From Lamellibrachia satsuma (Eukaryota; Annelida; Polychaeta; Sabellida; Siboglinidae), in the NCBI GenBank assembly GCA_033239005.1, contig BSQZ01000011.1:5191001-5255000 (forward strand): a stretch of DNA of 64,000 bases. The letters run 5' to 3'. The translations under genes were made by a program, and so were the position numbers. Numbering within the stretch: position 1 is the stretch's first letter; every line of letters starts with the position of its first letter. Of the stretch, positions 55,501 to 61,500 are shown one piece after another. The notes beneath the pieces were generated by a model that was given only the letters and a program-made list of their open reading frames with translations, was not told where the DNA came from and did not search any database.

Positions 55501-58500
55501 GTTTTCCAAAGTTACAAGGGAAAAAGGCATTATTATTTATAGTAAATGGTTATTATTTATATAGCCCATATAATATGGGTATTCCCCAAATTGCCCCTAG
55601 TGTATCAATATCAGTTGGAATGGTGAAGGTTTACACTGTGTAATTGTGATAGAACTACACGGTGCGAGATCTCACTCCTGACCAGCCACAGTCGACAAAG
55701 ACCCAGAAACTGAAGAAACGCAACAAGAAAGAGAAGAAGTTGACCGTAGAGGATGTTCCCGGGACAATCATCAACGAGGATGAGTTTATTATCACCTCCA
55801 AGTCGAAGGCACACAAGAAGATCAAAATTGACCCGAAGAATGCGTTTGGAGGAAACATATTGAGACCAAGGTCTGTGTGGTTTAAGTTATTGCATTGAAG
55901 TTGTTGCTCTCCTCTTTATCACTGAAGTCCCGGGTGAGGCTGACATCGATACTGGTCATCGATTTTTTTTCCTTCCTCCATTTCCACCACCCGTCTCCAC
56001 TCCCCCGTCTCTCGCCCACCACTTCCCTCCGGTCCCATCAAATCTATCTTCACGCAGTCATTGTCTCCGTCTCTTCCTTCTACCCTCCACTCCAAGTGCA
56101 CTCTCTATCTTTGTTAACCATTGCCTACCATTCCCTACCATTCTTTCCCCATGTCCAGCCCACTTTAACAGGGTCCTCACCTGCCTCCTCCTAAAACTCT
56201 CTTTCAACTTTGTCCCTCAGCTCCTGCAGTAATAGTAATTGTATTATTGAAGTATAACTGTGATCTACTTATGACAGTGGCCTATCCTATGGAAAATGTC
56301 TTACAGATGTAGATGTTTTCTACAGTCTTTCATGCTGTATTTTGTCATAGATTTATTTTGCTGAGCATAATACAAGTTGAAAGAGTTGTTCATAAACAGT
56401 ATTGTCAAGATGTTATCAAACGCTGGTTGATTAATGTTGTAGCTTACTGTAAATTTGCTTTTTTTAGACCATAACGTATTGCTGTACTTTCATATACACG
56501 TATATGGCTAGGCTTATGAGTCTACAAAGGTCTAAAAGAATTGTTAATAAGCAGTGTTTTCAAAATGCCATGAAGATGTGTATGTCAAGGCCCGTATTCT
56601 TGAAAACTTTCCAGTTTGTAACTCACATGAACGTGCCCAGTAGGACTACAGAAAAGAAGGCACAATATGTTATCAATGTTCATACCTGCCACTGAGTTTC
56701 ATTGTCTGCGCCCCAGTATTGCGTGCACCCCAAGTGTTGTCTCCCCCGAACCCTGACAATTCACCTCCATGTGTACAGCACCCTGGAGTTGCCCTACACG
56801 ACCAAGTTGGAGGTGGAGGCTGCAGCCGCTGCAGCGCGGGATGAGCAGAATAAGGACGCTGTGTCGTCCAACTCTCTCGCTGCCGACGCTGGCCTCCGCA
56901 AGCAGGCAAAGACTAAGAAGATCAAGGTCGCACCAGTCGCAGCCACCAAGGGTACGTGCGTTGTCGGCGTGTGCTCACTGCATGCTGCGTGTACGCATTT
57001 CCTGTGTGCGTGTGTGCATGTGACGTCGTTAACCAGTGTTGTTTGTAGATGGCAGATTCAGACAGTTGAAAACTCCATCCTTCACTGAGCTCAATAAGAC
57101 GTAGGTTCGTTGATGTTTATGTTGTTATTGCGTGACTATTTGTAGTCAGTTTATTAAAAGAATGCGTACTTTTGTTGAAGTCATCGAAAGAATTTACTTC
57201 GATCAATAGGTCGGGTAACTTGCGAAAGGTTGAATAGCCGTATACTATAGTATATAGAGTTGGACAAATTTTGTTATTTTTTGGCAAAATTTTCAAAGAT
57301 AATTTGATAGTTTGTCCACTTTGTGTGAAATGTTTGTGTAGACCAGCTAGCATGTCCTAGTGGATAGTAGACAGTTTCCATTTTGTGTGAAATGTTTGTG
57401 TAGACCAGCTAGCATGTCCTAGTGGATAGTAGACAGGTTCCATTTTGTGTGAAATGTTTGTGTAGACCAGCTAGCATGTCCTAGTGGATAGTAGACAGTT
57501 TCCATTTTGTGTGAAATGTTTGTGTAGACCAGCTAGCATGTCCTAGTGGATAGTAGACAGGTTCCATTTTGTGTGAAATGTTTGTGTAGACCAGCTAGCA
57601 TGTCCTAGTGGATAGTAGACAGGTTCCATTTTGTGTGAAATGTTTGTGTAGACCAGCTAGCATGTCCTAGTGGATAGTAGACAGGTTCCATTTTGTGTAA
57701 AATGAGTCTAAGACGAAATGAGGAAAACGTCTAATTGAGGATGGATGTTTAAATGTGTATCTGTAAATACAGCTTTTTTTCGATGCATGGATTGATCTGT
57801 GTTTCTTACAGCCAATGGCTGGCTCAACTGAACCTTCGAGAGTGCAGAGATACAACCGATTCATGTTTCGTACAAGCATATAATTCAGACCGTTATTATG
57901 GGCACTTTCGAGCCTGAATTCACAGCTGGAAGACTTTGCGGTCTTCCAGATAAACTGAATCCAGCTTAGAAGCGATTGTTTACATCAGATGTTACCTATC
58001 ACAGTATGTTTTAGCACCATATGTGCCAAGTATTTAAGACAAAAGCTGTTTCGTTTGTTGTAACGTTGTTAATGCCACATTTAAGAGAAAACCGTGTATT
58101 ACTAAAAAGAAAGCTTATGTGACGTACGCCAGTGTGTGCAGCATGGTTGTGTATATTGCATAGTTGTGTGAATCCTTGACAGTCTATAAGAAGCGTCAGT
58201 GTTAGCCCAAAGGTGGTGCAGTGGTGCCAGCTCCCGTGGTGCCGCGGCGCCATTGTTGCATCGACCAGGTAACACCAGTTGAGTCTTGCACCTGTTGTCC
58301 TTACATAGGCGTGTTGCCATGGCAACCCCCGGTGACGTTGCCCGACGTCACCGTCGACGACCATCGCAGCTCCGACTCTCCACCACCGCTGTGGGACTCT
58401 CCCACTCCCCAGCCTGGTCAGACATGTTCTTCCTCCTGCATGCATGCACACCACACGTGCCTGCATGGGCCTGCTTTGTGCATGCACTTCACTGCTTTAC

Positions 58501-61500
58501 TGTTGGTTGCCTGTCTAGGTGGTCACGCATGTTGTAAATACACCGCTTTCTTCTGTGTCCTGCCACTGTCAAGTTCACAGCAGAGGGAGCCACTTGTTCG
58601 ATTTTATGTCAATAATGCGCGGGAATTATCTTAAAGAGATTCATCAGACGGGTAGTTGCAATGTATTAATCTTTTTCTTGTATTTCACAGTTAGTTTGAT
58701 CTTTTTCTTGTGCGTGCATGCGTGTGTGCGCACGTTTTTGTGTACATGTGTGCTTTGGTAAGTTTCAGCTTGTTCATCAGACTGACTGCTGCTAGATGGC
58801 AGCACAGTAATCATGATGCGCCGTCTAGTGGTAGTCAGTCTGACGGAAACAGCTGAAAGCTGCCGAGACGTAACAAAGAAAAATGGTAAAATTTAATGAA
58901 ATATGAGACAAAAAAAATAATCTACTTACAGTGGATTTTCTGTAATTGTAATTTTATTATTTTGCACCAGGTTTTATATTAACATGCAAATGCAATGAAG
59001 TCGGTAATGATTGAGTGTGCAATAATGTTTTACCGTCTGGTAATGTACCCCTGATGCATGGACTTTTTAGCGGATGGCAGGTTATGTGTTGTGCGCATGT
59101 CACAAATGATATTCTGGGAGATAGCGATCAGCTAGTGTTCACAGTATATGCATCATCTACCGTAGTTTGTAATCATTCTGTATATATTTTTTATTAAAAA
59201 TTTCACTGTGGCATTTGGCTGTACTTTGTAGACGACTGCATATAATTAATAAAAAGTATTAAACACCCATGTTAGAAAACCTGGTATTTTTGCAGCAGAC
59301 CTCAGAAACCCCCAGAATGCAAATGGCAACACGCACTTTGACTGATCTGCCAAAATGTCAATGACAGGTCACAAGTCATGTGATGTCGGGCGTGTTCAAT
59401 GCCTTTGTTAATCCTGTTTTCATGCCTCTCTGCTGCTTCCAGCCAAATTGTTTACCGGGGCATTAAGGTATATTTCTGTTTAGTCATTGGTGGAAGTAAC
59501 ACTTTCTTAGCTGGAAAACAGTTTGTGTTTGCGCCTTGAGGTAGCCTTACTCTTCCTTTCAGTTAATTTCTGCTGGCTATTCTTAATGTTGGGTTGGGGC
59601 GGGTAGCGTGTCAGTTGATATTTTCATTTTTTTCTTCATAACATGCTAGAATATACTGAACTAAATGTCGACACCACAAAAAAATCACCCGGGCACTAGC
59701 ATCATATTTCACCAATCCATCCTTTAAAAATAAGTCCTTTTGGAAATCCCCTTGGGTTCCCGGAAAAGCGACAATGCTTCCATAGTAACGATCGCATGCA
59801 CTACAGTGTTCGAACCAGCTATTTTCGTACATCGTAAAAGCAGACCACATCGTCTGGTTACTGTAATGCTAGTACACATCAGTATTATATCTATCTAACT
59901 CAATCATGTACTTAAACCAGCAAACATCAGCGTTCAGTTAGTGTTAACGTACTTTATCATGCCTTTGACACGAACGGAAATGACGGTGCGTATGTGACCT
60001 GGTGACCCCGTGGGATAACGGGCCAGTCAAAATAACCATACGCACACCCCGCTACGTGTTTGTTAGATAGCTGGCGTAACCTGATACCATAGATGACAAA
60101 ACGTTGCAAGTACATATTCAAGGACTATTATGGCAGCAAATTAAGGGGACATGTCAATATTACAAATGGCCATTATGTTTTGTCAGCAATACATAAATCT
60201 GCCATAAATTATCAGTTACACTGTCATGCTTATATGTATGTCATTTATTTCTATGGGGATTGTCTCAAAACGATTAAACTTCGTTTTAGTGGCTATCTTT
60301 TCACATTTACAAAAATGTTTTAAAAACCTTGTAACATATCTAAATAAATGAAAAAATCCTATTTTTTTAATCTGGTATATTATTATATAGTATTTCAACT
60401 ACAGTCTGTGAAGAAATGGTTAATTTATCTTTAAAACAAACTTCTACTGAAACTAATCAATTCAAGACGAGCATATAATAGCCACCCCAGCTACCTTAAG
60501 TATAGAATGGTGGTTAGACATGATATTCACATAGGAAATAAAGCACATTCTGAATTCAGCTTTAGGAAGATGCACTTTTGTACTAAAACTGACATTGCGG
60601 AGACCTGTTTTGTGCTCATAAAATGCGGATAGATTGTCAGTTTAGGACTATCAATCAGTGCTTTTACCGCTGTAGCCCGCTTTCACAGAACCCTTTTACA
60701 ATTGCTGTGGTGAAATTAATTTTGTTTTGCGATGCCTGTGTCCATCCTGAGCCCACCTTGGGAAGACCTCGCACACCGTCGTTACCTAAGTCACTTGGTG
60801 GCTGGCCAGCTAGCTGAAATGCTACCTGCCTATCCCTTTCAGGCCTGGTGGCCCATAAGGCTGCAGTGTTCTCTCCAGCTTACCCTGTCTTTGGCCACCT
60901 GTTTGGCTTCAGTCCACAACTTTTTTTCTTTTCTACAGTTTTTCACTGAAATGCAAGTTGTTTAAACTTGGCATAAGGTTCTTGTTACAAACATGGTGAA
61001 TTTGTGCATCTGTTGCTTTTGGTTGTGGGGCCAATTTCCAGTCATGTTTCTGTACACAAGTATTGTATTACTCTTGTAGTAGTTAGCAGTTCGTCGTAAT
61101 CTTGAAGTTAAATATTCAACTGTAATATTTCTGATAATAAGTCACTGCCTATTAAATATTCATTTGTTATTGTCTTTTCGTTAGATTTGTAGTAACATAA
61201 TAGTTTATGGCACTGTTCTACAATATGCATTTTATAATAGTTTGTCTTTAAATGTTATTAAATGTATATATGCACACAATAAATTACCGCATATGTAATA
61301 TGTTAACACCAAGACCAATTTGCCTACATTTATTGTGCACATACATACTGCTGTATTTAACACATTCAATTAGAAATAATTTTGTCGCATGGTTTGCATC
61401 AAATCACACCAAATCTCAGTGACTGGAACTGTAATCGTTGCTTTAACATCTGATTGTAAGAAGGTGATACAAAAAAATTTTTGCAAAATGTGTTCATTCT

